Positions 42,188-50,358 of a stretch of 58,946 nt of DNA are shown here, piece after piece (the stretch's first letter is position 1; each line of letters opens with the position of its first letter). The position numbers and the translations under genes were made by a program. Origin of the DNA: Deltaproteobacteria bacterium (GTDB lineage: Bacteria; Myxococcota_A; UBA796; SXON01); contig BJHF01000034.1 of assembly GCA_014191855.1 (NCBI GenBank), positions 1 to 58,946 on the forward strand. Reading direction: 5' to 3'. The notes under the pieces are model-generated. The model did no database searches and was not told where the DNA came from. It worked only from the letters and a program-made list of their open reading frames with translations.

Positions 42188-42745
42188 ATGCTGCCGCGCG
42201 CCGCCCGAAACCTGCTGCTGCTCGCCGCCCTGCCGGGTGGAATCGCCCATGCCGCGGAGGCGGTCGCGCCGCTTCCGACGGTTCAACCCGCGTTCGTCGA
42301 CGTTCCGTACACCGGCCCGGTGTGGTCGCTGGGACCGTCGGTCGGGGGCGGCATGCTGGTCGGGATGACGATGGAGGTACAGGCCAGCCGCACGCTCTGG
42401 GTGCAGACCGATCTTGGCCTGCGTCCAGGGATCTCGGTGTCCGACGTGTATCCGAACATCGCGCTGAGCACGGGCATCAACATGGGCCTCGGGGAGAAGC
42501 GCATTCGCCACGGCGTGTTCGCCGTGACCGGCCTGAGCGCGCCCCTCGGGTTCTTCGACGCCTGGCTGGCGGCCGGGTGGTCGATGGAGGTGTTCAACAA
42601 AAAGGGGCGCCGCACCATGAATCTGGAGGTTGGGCCATCCCTCTACCTGGTGCGGGAGATGCCCGCGGAGACGGACCTGTCGTGGCCCGCGTTCTTGTAC
42701 CTGCGCGCGGCCTGGCCCTTCGAAGTTTCCCGCCAGCCGGGATGA
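42188..42745 (+). CDS. Outer-membrane beta-barrel-like hypothetical protein
   Basis: About 185 residues from the ATG chosen (an ATG at 42176 gives four more). It has a signal peptide (RAARNLLLLAALPGGIAHA) and then short amphipathic strands with aromatic ends (VWSLGPSVGGGMLVGM, TLWVQTDLGLRP, ending in an aromatic-rich FLYLRAAWPFEV). This fits a small outer-membrane barrel. No family is recognised. It converges with the radical SAM gene 15 bp downstream. Confidence 0.65.
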   Translation: MLPRAARNLLLLAALPGGIAHAAEAVAPLPTVQPAFVDVPYTGPVWSLGPSVGGGMLVGMTMEVQASRTLWVQTDLGLRPGISVSDVYPNIALSTGINMGLGEKRIRHGVFAVTGLSAPLGFFDAWLAAGWSMEVFNKKGRRTMNLEVGPSLYLVREMPAETDLSWPAFLYLRAAWPFEVSRQPG

Positions 42746-42760
42746 CCGCGCGCGCTTGGC

Positions 42761-44197
42761 CTACGCGCGGCCAAACGCGACGTCGACCTCCGCGCGCAGC
42801 GCGGCCAGCTTCGCGGCGGCTTCGTCCCGGTAGAACAAGTTGAACGTATCGAACGGGATGATCCTGCCGTCGGGCTGAGCGATGTGCACGCAGGTCTTCT
42901 TCACCGACCGCACATCGAAGCTGTGCGCGTCGATGAATTGCATGATGAGGACCCGGAACACGCTGTCGTAGCGCAGCTCCGGGGGGGCCTCGATCTTCGG
43001 GAGGCAGCAGAGGAGGTCGGAGAGGCAGTTGGCCTGAGATTCCGGGGAGTGGTTCGTCGCGAACAACTTGAACAGTTGATCGCGCACCGCGGGCTCCCGC
43101 TCAAACACGATCGTGTTGCGGGTGCCCTCGAGGTACACGCTCGGGTCGAACAGGCCGGTGAGGGGCACGACGCCGGAGGGCAGCTTCAACGCGTACGCCA
43201 TCGCAAGGGCGTCGGGATGACACGGCACGGGGATCAGGTCCTTCGGCGCGAAAACGCTGGTTTGTGCGAGAATTCTCCGGCGCACCTCGGACAGCGTGAG
43301 TCGGTCCTTCAGCGGGTCGAAGCCCTGGGTGCGGCCGGCCACCTGAACCGGTTGGAAGGTGACGCCGCGCACGCAGGGGCGGGTGAGCGCGAAGTCGATG
43401 ATCTCGCCCAATTCCTCATCGTTCAGGCCGCGCTTTACGGTGACGACGAGCGTGGTGGACACGCCGGCTTTGTCGAGGGCATCCAGCGCGCGCAGCCGAA
43501 CGTCACGCAGATCGGCGCCCCGCAACTCCCGGTGAACTTCGGCCCGCAAGGAGTCGAATTGCAGGTAGAGCTCAAAGCCGGGGGCGTACGTGGCCAGCCG
43601 CTCGGCGAAGCCCGGTTCTTTCGCGATGCGAACGCCGTTGGTGTTCACCATCAAATGGCGGATCGGTCGGCGCTTTGCCGCATCGAGGATGGCCCAGAAG
43701 TCCGGGTGAATGGTTGGTTCCCCGCCGGAGATCTGCACAACATCGGGCTGGCCTTCGTTCGCGACGATGGCATCGAGCATGAGCTCGATCTGGGCGAGTG
43801 TCCGCTGCGTGTCGCGATGCGGGCCGCTGTTTGCATAGCAGATCGGGCACGCCAGGTTGCAGCGGTCGGTCACCTCGATGAGCGTGAGGCAGCTATGCTG
43901 CATGTGCTCGGGGCAAAGCCCACAATCGTAAGGGCAGCCCCACCGCTGCGGGGTGTTGAACCGCCTCGGCATCTCCGGTCGCTTGATGTAAATCTCGCGG
44001 GCCGAGCGCCAATATTCGGCGTCATCGGCGAGCAATACCCGCTCGTGACCATGCCGGGGGCACCACTTCTCCATCATCACGCCGTCGTCGCCGATCACGA
44101 TCTTCGCCTCCACCCGGCGCAAGCACGTCGCGCACACGCTGGTCGCCGTGTCGTAGAACAACCAAGGGCGAACGCGGGGACCGCCGGCCTCGCTCAC
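42761..44197 (-). CDS. Tes/MJ0619-like radical SAM protein
   Basis: A 478-residue protein with a GTG start that overlaps the sulfotransferase stop by 4 nt. The radical SAM motif is CxxxCxxC in RCNLACPICYAN. Before it are a zinc-like pair (VCATC, KWCPRHG) and CPYDCGLCPEH, as in archaeal tetraether lipid synthase Tes/MJ0619 and its bacterial relatives. The C-terminal VKKTCVHIAQPDGRIIPFDT block also fits that family. Tes joins lipid tails through C-C bonds; bacterial members are linked to membrane-spanning or branched lipids. That is family knowledge, not shown here. Fe-S and GGEP/SAM contacts are visible (QISGGEPTIHPD). Confidence 0.85.
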   Translation of the reverse strand: MSEAGGPRVRPWLFYDTATSVCATCLRRVEAKIVIGDDGVMMEKWCPRHGHERVLLADDAEYWRSAREIYIKRPEMPRRFNTPQRWGCPYDCGLCPEHMQHSCLTLIEVTDRCNLACPICYANSGPHRDTQRTLAQIELMLDAIVANEGQPDVVQISGGEPTIHPDFWAILDAAKRRPIRHLMVNTNGVRIAKEPGFAERLATYAPGFELYLQFDSLRAEVHRELRGADLRDVRLRALDALDKAGVSTTLVVTVKRGLNDEELGEIIDFALTRPCVRGVTFQPVQVAGRTQGFDPLKDRLTLSEVRRRILAQTSVFAPKDLIPVPCHPDALAMAYALKLPSGVVPLTGLFDPSVYLEGTRNTIVFEREPAVRDQLFKLFATNHSPESQANCLSDLLCCLPKIEAPPELRYDSVFRVLIMQFIDAHSFDVRSVKKTCVHIAQPDGRIIPFDTFNLFYRDEAAAKLAALRAEVDVAFGRA

Positions 44198-45282
44198 GTG
44201 GGGGTCAGCCAGGTGTCGTAGACGAACGCGCAGTCTCGACGGATGCGGTTGGCGTCCAGTCCATACTTCTCCAGCTTGTAGGTGTGGCTGCTCTTGTAGG
44301 CACGCTGCTCCTCGGCGGTGGCTTTGATCGCCGCGAGCTGTTCAGGCGTGGGGTTCATGTCGAAGAAGGGGACCATCTCCGCCATCAAGCCGTCGAAGTC
44401 CTGCATCATGCGGTCGTAGGAAACGACCATGACGCGTTTCCGGTCGATCTTGCCGGATTCCCAGTCAGCATGGAACCGGCGAAAAAGATCCACGAGCGCG
44501 AGGTAGAGGCGTTCGTTGTACCGATTGCGGACCTCGTCGGGCTGCGACCAGTAGCCGAACGCCTTGTCGAGCACGCCGGTGACCAGGCTGAACGTGCTCG
44601 GGATCACCTCGACGGGATCACGCACCATGTAGAGAATGTGGGCGTCTGGAAAACGCTCCAGGAACGCCGGGGTTCGCACGCCGGTAGAGAAGAGCTTCGC
44701 GACGATCCGCGTTTCGTTCTGAGCCACGAGGCTGCGGCGCCACACGGCTTCCAGCCAGTCGAAGTCGCGACCGGTGGTGTCGCGCTTTTCCGGCGCGAAC
44801 AGGGGGAGATGATCGGCGTCGTCCCAGGCCAGGAAGAAGCCGTAGAGGAAGAACCCATCCAGGTAGCGAAAAAATACTGTTACATCGTCCGTTTCGACGG
44901 ATGACAGGTTCGTTTCGTGGACCGCGGACTGGTGGAAGCGGGCGGGCGAAACCTTCTCCAGGAGCGGGAGAAAGGGGCGGAGCACCTTCTGCATCACGAT
45001 GGAGGGGTACAAGCTGCGGTAGAGGTGCAAGCCGGCGCCGAAGCGGTTCTTGACGAGAAACCGGTGCAGGAACGTGGTGCCCGTGCGGGGGTTGCCGACG
45101 ATGATGATCGGCCGCTCTACCTTGGTTTTGCCGAGGCCCGGGTAGACGAGGTTGTCGATGAGCATCCACCACCACACCTTGAGGCGCAGCGCCGTGTAGA
45201 ACCACACCACGAAGAGCGGGATCACGCGAACGTGGAAGACCCGAACGAGGACGCGGTAGACGAGGGACATGCGCTGGAGCAT
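44194..45282 (-). CDS. Sulfotransferase-family protein
   Basis: A 362-residue protein. PAPS-binding motifs are visible: the 5'-phosphosulfate loop IIIVGNPRTGTTFLHR and the 3'-phosphate motif with LYMVRDPVEVIPST. The N-terminus has a hydrophobic, Trp-rich stretch (VVWFYTALRLKVWWWML), possibly a membrane anchor or in-plane helix. It likely sulfates a lipid or glycan. It is translationally coupled to the Tes-like radical SAM gene, so a lipid substrate is plausible. Confidence 0.85.
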   Translation of the reverse strand: MLQRMSLVYRVLVRVFHVRVIPLFVVWFYTALRLKVWWWMLIDNLVYPGLGKTKVERPIIIVGNPRTGTTFLHRFLVKNRFGAGLHLYRSLYPSIVMQKVLRPFLPLLEKVSPARFHQSAVHETNLSSVETDDVTVFFRYLDGFFLYGFFLAWDDADHLPLFAPEKRDTTGRDFDWLEAVWRRSLVAQNETRIVAKLFSTGVRTPAFLERFPDAHILYMVRDPVEVIPSTFSLVTGVLDKAFGYWSQPDEVRNRYNERLYLALVDLFRRFHADWESGKIDRKRVMVVSYDRMMQDFDGLMAEMVPFFDMNPTPEQLAAIKATAEEQRAYKSSHTYKLEKYGLDANRIRRDCAFVYDTWLTPT

Positions 45283-45291
45283 CGGGCGCGG

Positions 45292-45990
45292 CTAACTCGT
45301 GGGTAGAGGCGGTGAACGGCGCAGGGAGAGGCCAAAACCCACGATGGCGCCGAGGCACACCCATTGAACCGCGGTGAGCGGCCCAAGAAGCCAGCCTTGA
45401 TCACCCCGAATCGGCTCCATGGCGAACCGGATGCAGGCGTAGCCGATGAGTGTGAGGCGAAAGAGGTGGCCCGCCGGCCGCGGCTGCTGGCGAATCGACC
45501 AGATCGCCGCGGCCAACCCGAGGTCGAGCGCCGCTTCATAGAGTTGGGTGGGGTGAGTACCGGCAGCGAGCCTCCCCATCGGGAGTGAGGTGGGCACCCC
45601 GAAACAGCAGCCGTTGAACCAGCAGCCGACGCGCCCGAAGGCCTGGGCGAGCGGCAGGGCCACCGCGAAGGCATCTCCCGTGGAGTGCTTGACGCCAACC
45701 AGCCGCTTTCCAAGCTCGACCCCGAGGTATCCGCCCGCGATTCCGCCCACCACGGTCTTGCCCGTGAAGTCGAATGTCAGCGCGGCGAGACCGAGGCTCC
45801 GCAGGGCTTCAGGGCCGACGAACAGGATCATTCCGAACTTGGCGCCGAGGGCGGCGCCCGCGAGCGCAAACAGGCCGACGAACGTGTGCCCCGGCGAATG
45901 GTCGTAGCCGAGCCGGCGCACCTCGATGCGGCGCACCGCCGCCGCCGCGAGCAGGCCGAGGGTGACGAAGAGTGCGTACGACGCGCTCAT
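45292..45990 (-). CDS. Lgt-like prolipoprotein diacylglyceryl transferase family protein
   Basis: A 232-residue polytopic protein. The signature GRVGCWFNGCCFG and HPTQLYEAALD fit divergent Lgt homologues; the essential housekeeping Lgt usually has GRIGNFxNxE. It probably transfers diacylglyceryl groups or performs related lipid chemistry. It lies 9 bp before the sulfotransferase gene start and directly after the kinase gene, all minus strand. Confidence 0.8.
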   Translation of the reverse strand: MSASYALFVTLGLLAAAAVRRIEVRRLGYDHSPGHTFVGLFALAGAALGAKFGMILFVGPEALRSLGLAALTFDFTGKTVVGGIAGGYLGVELGKRLVGVKHSTGDAFAVALPLAQAFGRVGCWFNGCCFGVPTSLPMGRLAAGTHPTQLYEAALDLGLAAAIWSIRQQPRPAGHLFRLTLIGYACIRFAMEPIRGDQGWLLGPLTAVQWVCLGAIVGFGLSLRRSPPLPTS

Positions 45991-45994
45991 CCCC

Positions 45995-47668
45995 TCACTC
46001 CGGCGCGGCCACCGAGCAGGTTGCGAAGCCAGAATCGCAGCGCACGCGTGTCGTCTTGCCCGACTTCACGCGGATGCCCGTCACCGTGATGCTGGTCCCT
46101 CCATCGAACGAAACGGTGGCGCTGTAGGTGCCGACCGGTACGGTACCGACGGATTCGTCCCCATCGGGGCCGTGAAGCCGCGTGCCACCTGTGGCTCCCG
46201 ACACCCACACCGTGCCGGTGCGGGGCGCGACTTCCACCGGGGGCGCCTTCACCATGACCTCCGGCTCGGGCTCTGGGGCGGGTGTTGGCGGTACGATGCG
46301 CACAACCTCCACTTTCTGGACCTCCGCCTTCGGTGGCTTGGCGACGATCGGCGCGACAGGCGGGGGCATCGTGGGTGGCGGCGCTTCTGGCGCGGACACT
46401 GCCTTGGGAGCGGCCGGCTTCTCGGCGATGACAGGCGGCTTCTCCACCTTGGAGGTGGGCTCTGCCGGCACACTCACTGCGCCCGCGGCCTTGCCCGGCG
46501 CGGGCTCCGTGGCCGACCCGCCGCCCTGAGTGATCGTCGCCAACGTGACGACCACGCCGGCGACCGTAATGCCGACGATCCCGGCCAGGGCCGCGGCCAT
46601 GACCCAGTAGACCCAAGGAGTTTCGCGGGTTTTGGGGCGACTTCCCACGGCGGGCCCGGGCGCCGGCGGACCGGAGTCGTCCGGCGCGAGCGCCGACTCG
46701 CCGCCGATCGTTTGCCCGATGTGGAGCGTGGCGCTTGAGGGCGGGGCATCGGAGCTGCGGCTCTTCGGGCCTCGCTCCGCGGGTGGGGGCAGGGCGCGCA
46801 CCACCCGCTCGGCCCAATCCTCCAGCAGCTCTCCCGCCACGCGGAGCCTTAGCTCCGAGAGCCGCCGCGCACATTCTCGGGCGCTGGGGCGATCCTCAGC
46901 CTCGTCCGCCATCATCGCGACGATCAGCGCGAACAGATCGGCGTCGAGCTCCCGGAGCCACGCCCACTGGGCCTTCAGGGCCCGGCCTGGGGGGCGCCGG
47001 TCGGAGTCGGCCGCGCTCGCGCCCGGCGGCACACCCGTCAGCAGTTGGAACAACGTGACGCCCAGCGCGTACACGTCTCCCGCGTACGTGTCTTCCCCGC
47101 GGTACCGCTCCGCCGCCATGTAGATGACCGTTCCGACTCCCACGCCCTTGGTGGAGGCCTCACGGGCGTTGAACTCGGCTCGTGCAACGCCGAAGTCAAG
47201 CAGCTTCACCTCGCCCTGGGGCGTGAGCCGGATGTTCGCCGGCTTCACGTCGCGATGCACGAGGTGGAGCGGCCACCCCTCCGGTCCCGGCTGGCTGTAC
47301 GCCGCGTGCAGGGCGCTCGCGACCTCCTCGGCGATGTGCACCGCCACCCGGGCGGGGATCGGCCCGATCTCAAGCAGCTCGGCGAGGTCGGCGCCGTCTA
47401 CGAACTCCATCACGACGCACCACGCGCCGTCGACGCGGATCAGGTCATCGACTCCGACGATGGCACGGTGGTGGATGAGCGATAACATCCGTGCTTCGTC
47501 GCGAAGTCGTCCCTCCGCGCCAGTATGGCCCGCGTGCGACGCGTGGAGCAGCTTCATCGCCACCCGTCGCGACAGGCCCTCGCCCACCCGTTGCCCCTCG
47601 TACACGGTTCCGAACGCGCCTTGGCCGATGACCCGCGTGATGCGGTATTGAACGTTGCCGGCGGACAT
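45995..47668 (-). CDS. Membrane Ser/Thr protein kinase with PEGA-like C-terminus
   Basis: A 557-residue Hanks-type kinase. It has the Gly loop GQGAFGTVYEG, the Lys in VAMKLL, the catalytic HRDVKPANIRL, DFG in LLDFGVA, and AAERYRG in place of APE. A Pro/Ala-rich linker leads to a membrane helix near 350-372 (VYWVMAAALAGIVGITVAGV). After a second Pro-rich linker, the external domain has a PEGA-like strand pattern (GTVWVSGATGGTRLHG, VPVGTYSATVSF). It likely senses an envelope signal and phosphorylates cytoplasmic targets. Such kinases are numerous in Myxococcota. Confidence 0.92.
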   Translation of the reverse strand: MSAGNVQYRITRVIGQGAFGTVYEGQRVGEGLSRRVAMKLLHASHAGHTGAEGRLRDEARMLSLIHHRAIVGVDDLIRVDGAWCVVMEFVDGADLAELLEIGPIPARVAVHIAEEVASALHAAYSQPGPEGWPLHLVHRDVKPANIRLTPQGEVKLLDFGVARAEFNAREASTKGVGVGTVIYMAAERYRGEDTYAGDVYALGVTLFQLLTGVPPGASAADSDRRPPGRALKAQWAWLRELDADLFALIVAMMADEAEDRPSARECARRLSELRLRVAGELLEDWAERVVRALPPPAERGPKSRSSDAPPSSATLHIGQTIGGESALAPDDSGPPAPGPAVGSRPKTRETPWVYWVMAAALAGIVGITVAGVVVTLATITQGGGSATEPAPGKAAGAVSVPAEPTSKVEKPPVIAEKPAAPKAVSAPEAPPPTMPPPVAPIVAKPPKAEVQKVEVVRIVPPTPAPEPEPEVMVKAPPVEVAPRTGTVWVSGATGGTRLHGPDGDESVGTVPVGTYSATVSFDGGTSITVTGIRVKSGKTTRVRCDSGFATCSVAAPE

Positions 47669-47687
47669 TACGGACCGATGCCGCCGA

Positions 47688-48593
47688 TCACCACGTCACC
47701 ACCGTAACCACGCCTAGCGCCACGCCGACGCCCAACGTGGCGTAGCACCCGTAGCTGAACCCGTTCGCATCTCCCTGAATCGTGGTCAACTCGGCTCGGT
47801 AATCGGCTTCTTCGTCGGCGGATGCGCCCGAGTCCAGCACCGGCGATGCGTCGAACTCGGCGCGGGCATCCGCGGCGAGGGCGAACAACACGCCCGACGT
47901 CACCAGCGACGTGCCGGCGAGCGCGAGGAGCGGCGCCCGGTGCGCCCACGGGCCCGCGGGCTTCGATTCCACGACGGCGTGGGACTCGCTGAGGTTTCGG
48001 GTCGCGACCGCGCTCGGCTTTGCGCCAGCCACCGGAACCACCCAGTCAAAGCCCGCTTCGTCGGGCCAGCGGTAATGGGTCGCGAGCACGGCCCCTTGCC
48101 CGTCGAGCTGCTGGAGCAAGGAGGAGCGTTGCGTGGCCGCGCGCAGCGAATGGGCGCCGTCGGCCTCGATCCAGCCGCTGCCCGGCTTGGGGAGCTCAAC
48201 GCCGGGATCGTCGCGCAGGTAGGCCATGGCGCTGGGAACGAGACCGCGGATTGGGTGCCCATCCGGCAGGAGCGAGGCGGGGATCTGGTGCCCTGGCTCC
48301 GCCGCGAACAGGCCCGAGAGCGCGACGGGGACGCGATCCATCCGCCCGTCGAGGAAGGCGCCCAGCGTTTGCACCCGATGGATCCGCGCTTGCGCGGCGG
48401 GGCTGAGGATCTCGGAGGCGCACACCATGCGGCTCTCTACGTCGGCCTGCCCGGTGCGAAAACCGGGTTTATCCAACTTCGTGAAGGCTTTCTCGGTGGC
48501 GTTCGCCGCCTCGATAATCTCGGCGGTGTCGAACTTCCGCGGGCAGTCGGCTGCGCCGGCGGCCAGGGACGAAGCGCTCAGGAGCAGGAGCAT
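47688..48593 (-). CDS. Secreted/membrane protein paired with the kinase, function unknown
   Basis: A 301-residue protein with a signal peptide (MLLLLSASSLAAGAADCP). A helical region (KFDTAEIIEAANATEKAFTK) is followed by a middle region without motifs, and two hydrophobic segments lie near the C-terminus (LLALAGTSLVTSGVLFALAA, SYGCYATLGVGVALGVVTVV). It lies 19 bp before the kinase gene on the same strand, suggesting it may be the kinase's partner or target. Family not recognised. Confidence 0.7.
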   Translation of the reverse strand: MLLLLSASSLAAGAADCPRKFDTAEIIEAANATEKAFTKLDKPGFRTGQADVESRMVCASEILSPAAQARIHRVQTLGAFLDGRMDRVPVALSGLFAAEPGHQIPASLLPDGHPIRGLVPSAMAYLRDDPGVELPKPGSGWIEADGAHSLRAATQRSSLLQQLDGQGAVLATHYRWPDEAGFDWVVPVAGAKPSAVATRNLSESHAVVESKPAGPWAHRAPLLALAGTSLVTSGVLFALAADARAEFDASPVLDSGASADEEADYRAELTTIQGDANGFSYGCYATLGVGVALGVVTVVTW

Positions 48594-48622
48594 GGTCGTG
48601 GGAATCTATCACGACGAACGCC

Positions 48623-49150
48623 CTACGGGGCGCCGGGTCGGGCGCGCCGCTCCGCCATCTCCAGCCGCACCGCGCGTTGGTCTTCTGCCGGGAGCTGCCC
48701 GAAGGGCGTGAACCACGTCGTTTCCTCGGTGAGCGCGTGGGTTCGCAACAAGAGGACGACACGGTCTACCCGGGCGGAGAACGAGCTGAATTCCTCGACG
48801 GTCAGGCGCTCGCAGGCAGCCAGCTTGTCGAGCGCGGCGGTGAGCTGCGGGAGCTCGCCCTCCACGACCGCATGTTCCCGTGCGCCGTTGGCCAAACCGG
48901 GGGCTAGTTCGGGGTACACGGCCAGGAGCCGCGGCGTGATGGAGAGATCCTCGTCCTCCGCGTGCTTGGGCAGCGCCTCGCGGAAGTAGCGCGCGGTGAT
49001 TCTCGCCGCGTCGGGGATCTGTAGATCAGCGGGGTTCTTCGCGTAGGACTCGACGATGCGCTCCAAGGCGGTGGTGAACAATCGCATCTTGGTGTGGCAG
49101 GCGCGGAGCAGGTCGAGCGCGGAGTCTTCGAGCGGGAGTCTTGGCAGCAT
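48623..49150 (-). CDS. Hemerythrin-like HHE-domain protein
   Basis: A 175-residue four-helix-bundle protein. His/Glu-rich helices fit HHE cation-binding domains: LRACHTKMRLFTTAL, LPKHAEDEDLSITPRLL, REHAVVEGELPQL and THALTEETTWFTPF. It probably binds a di-iron centre and senses or carries oxygen or nitric oxide. It is soluble and in the same strand block as the kinase genes. Confidence 0.82.
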   Translation of the reverse strand: MLPRLPLEDSALDLLRACHTKMRLFTTALERIVESYAKNPADLQIPDAARITARYFREALPKHAEDEDLSITPRLLAVYPELAPGLANGAREHAVVEGELPQLTAALDKLAACERLTVEEFSSFSARVDRVVLLLRTHALTEETTWFTPFGQLPAEDQRAVRLEMAERRARPGAP

Positions 49151-49181
49151 GGACGCGGCGTAGCCTCAGCGCGTGAGCCCT

Positions 49182-49198
49182 GCCCGGGGATGCCGGGC
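49182..49198 (-). terminator. Possible short hairpin after the RlmL-like gene
   Basis: GCCCGG/CCGGGC stem (6 bp) with a 5-nt loop, right after the stop of the RlmL-like gene. No T-tract follows on the minus strand, so it is at best a weak or Rho-assisted terminator. Confidence 0.3.
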
Positions 49199-49200
49199 GC

Positions 49201-50358
49201 CTATGGCAAAAAGCTCCAGGCGGCGACGCCGATGCCGCCGTTCTTGAACTGGGTCAGGCGCTCCGCGCGCTTGTCCACCCGCTCCGCGAGCGAGCGTTCT
49301 GTGGTCAAAAACACGACGCGCCAGCTCTGGAATCGCTCACGGAGCACCCGGCCGAAATTCGTGTACACCTCGCCGACCCGATCGCCGAGGCGCTCACCGT
49401 ACGGCATGTTGCTCACGATGGTGCCCACCACGGCGCAGGGGGCGATGTCCTCGATCTCGGCGCGGCGAAACTGGATCGACACCCCGGCGCGCCGGGCGTT
49501 GGCCTCGGCGGCGAGAAGGGTGGCCGCGTGGTGATCGGAGCCGACGATCGGGACGTTGGAGCGGGTCAACGGCGCCGAAGTTGGCTTCACAGCGGAGTTT
49601 GGAGCACGCCGCGGTGCCCCCCTTGGCGGCGGTTTGGCCCCGCTCCGGCCGGGCGCGCCGAGCGCCGACGCGCCGAGGTTCTGCCACTCATCGCACGCGA
49701 GCCCCCGACCCACGAACGGGGAGCGATTCGCCGCGAGGAGCGCGCCTTCGATGAGGATCGTTCCGGATCCACAGAACGGGTCCATCAATGCGTCCGTGCC
49801 ATCCCACTCGGCGAGGGCGAGCAGGCAGGCCGCGAGGTTCTCGCGGATGGGGGCCTTGCCCGCTTCGGTGCGCCAGCCGCGGCGGTGGAGGAGATCCCCG
49901 CCGGCATCGATGGAGATGGTGGCTTCATCGTCGAAGATCCGCACCTGTACGCGCTGGGCGAATTTGAGACGCCCGACCCAGTCCGGCGAGAACGGGCCCT
50001 TCCGGGCCTCGCGGATGAGGCCGAAGACCGAGCGGGTGATGTTCTCCTTGAAGCGGAGCGCGGAGCCCTTGCTGCTCACCTCCACGTGAACCTCGGCCAG
50101 CGGGTTGAACCATTGCTTCCACGGCACCTGGCGCACCAGGCCGCCGAGCGCCTCCGTGCTCCGCGCCGAGCCGTGCGCCACCTCCACGAGGAGCTGCGAC
50201 GGTGTACGCATGGCGCGGGCAAGCGCCGCGATCTTCGCCGGGTCTGCCGCGAAGCGCACGCCACCGGGGCAGCGCTCCCCGGACACCCCAAGGCCGCTCA
50301 GCTCAGCCTCGACCACGGCCTCCAATCCAGGATGAATCACCGCATATCCGTGCATCAT
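49201..50358 (-). CDS. THUMP-domain RNA guanine N2-methyltransferase (RlmL/K-N-like)
   Basis: A 385-residue protein. The N-terminal THUMP region precedes a Rossmann methyltransferase with MDPFCGSGTILIEGALL (SAM loop) and the catalytic-type SNMPYGERLG in place of NPPYGER. Family members methylate guanines in 23S rRNA or tRNA. An approximately 40-residue Pro/Arg/Ala-rich insertion lies between the SAM loop and the next strand (about 224-263). It overlaps the epimerase gene stop by 4 nt. Confidence 0.85.
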   Translation of the reverse strand: MMHGYAVIHPGLEAVVEAELSGLGVSGERCPGGVRFAADPAKIAALARAMRTPSQLLVEVAHGSARSTEALGGLVRQVPWKQWFNPLAEVHVEVSSKGSALRFKENITRSVFGLIREARKGPFSPDWVGRLKFAQRVQVRIFDDEATISIDAGGDLLHRRGWRTEAGKAPIRENLAACLLALAEWDGTDALMDPFCGSGTILIEGALLAANRSPFVGRGLACDEWQNLGASALGAPGRSGAKPPPRGAPRRAPNSAVKPTSAPLTRSNVPIVGSDHHAATLLAAEANARRAGVSIQFRRAEIEDIAPCAVVGTIVSNMPYGERLGDRVGEVYTNFGRVLRERFQSWRVVFLTTERSLAERVDKRAERLTQFKNGGIGVAAWSFLP

